DNA from: Deltaproteobacteria bacterium
Lineage (GTDB): Bacteria; Desulfobacterota; Binatia; UBA9968
Length of the DNA: 19,482 nt
Assembly (NCBI GenBank): GCA_016183145.1
Contig: JACPFE010000643.1
Span: 1-19,482 of the forward strand
Direction: 5' to 3'
Part shown: piece by piece, positions 19,438-19,482 of the stretch
Numbering within the stretch: position 1 is the stretch's first letter
How the letters are laid out: the number at the start of each line of letters is the position of its first letter
Program-made: the position numbers and the translations under genes
The notes under the pieces: generated by a model
What the model saw: the letters and a program-made list of their open reading frames with translations, nothing else
Databases searched by the model: none
What the model was told of the DNA's origin: nothing

Positions 19438-19482
19438 ATGGCAACCAACGGAACACCGCTAGTCGGAGTCAGCAAAAACATC
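19438..19482 (+). CDS. Start of an unidentified gene at the window edge
   Basis: An ATG at 19438 opens an uninterrupted frame to the end of the window (MATNGTPLVGVSKNI, 15 residues). AAAGAGA lies a few bases upstream and could serve as a weak ribosome-binding site. The fragment is too short to assign a family. The direction matches the genes before it. Confidence 0.45.
   Translation, partial: MATNGTPLVGVSKNI

Overview
The window looks like chromosomal DNA of a GC-rich, Gram-negative bacterium. The Gram-negative inference rests on three putative lipoproteins with lipobox cysteines or lipoprotein-like leaders, plus several signal peptides. The gene mix (CaiB/BaiF CoA-transferase, MaoC-fold protein, luciferase-like flavoenzyme, hydroxyisobutyryl-CoA hydrolase-like protein, orphan NMT1/THI5-type binding protein) and the many short palindromic intergenic repeats resemble uncultured soil or sediment 'deltaproteobacterial-like' lineages such as Binatota, Tectomicrobia or Rokubacteria. 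That placement is an inference from gene content; there is no rRNA gene or other reliable phylogenetic marker here.

Layout. (1) 1-4250, plus strand: the 3' end of a thiamine-diphosphate enzyme, a carboxymuconolactone-decarboxylase-fold protein without the CxxC pair, a CaiB/BaiF CoA-transferase, a MaoC/hot-dog protein without the canonical Asp/His dyad, and a luciferase-like oxidoreductase. Every gap after the carboxymuconolactone-decarboxylase-fold gene carries a pair of oppositely oriented palindromic repeats. (2) 4255-5881, minus strand: an MDR-family quinone oxidoreductase-like enzyme and a 66-residue protein with one C2H2-type zinc finger. Upstream of the latter is a 14-bp palindrome resembling a GntR-type operator. 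(3) 6241-7389, plus: a 3-hydroxyisobutyryl-CoA hydrolase/enoyl-CoA hydratase family enzyme. (4) 7440-11172, minus: an NMT1-type periplasmic binding protein, an RmlD-like sugar-nucleotide reductase, a glycine-zipper lipoprotein gene broken by a 47-bp tandem duplication, and a secreted DUF3108 protein. (5) 11447-12562, plus: a stand-alone receiver domain followed 6 nt later by a methyltransferase with a lipoprotein signal. These converge on a secreted PsbP-like protein (minus). (6) 13592-19261, plus: a Rep/PcrA-type helicase, a membrane-fused spermidine-synthase-like protein, a small metzincin-type metalloprotease overlapping its 3' end, a TrmJ-like tRNA methyltransferase and an isochorismatase-fold hydrolase whose nucleophile cysteine is replaced by glycine. 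A new gene starts at the right edge.

How the genes may work together: the left third is consistent with acyl-CoA or aromatic-acid catabolism (CoA transfer, hydration/dehydration, hydrolysis, flavin and quinone redox chemistry). The middle holds cell-envelope proteins. The right third combines housekeeping nucleic-acid functions with an apparent helicase / SpeE-like membrane protein / metzincin transcription unit whose joint purpose is unknown. No mobile element with a transposase, no CRISPR array, no tRNA or rRNA gene and no defence system was recognised. The most notable observations are the duplication-induced frameshift in the glycine-zipper gene, the regular repeat pairs, the 9-bp-period inverted repeat before trmJ, several enzymes lacking hallmark catalytic residues, and the exported methyltransferase.
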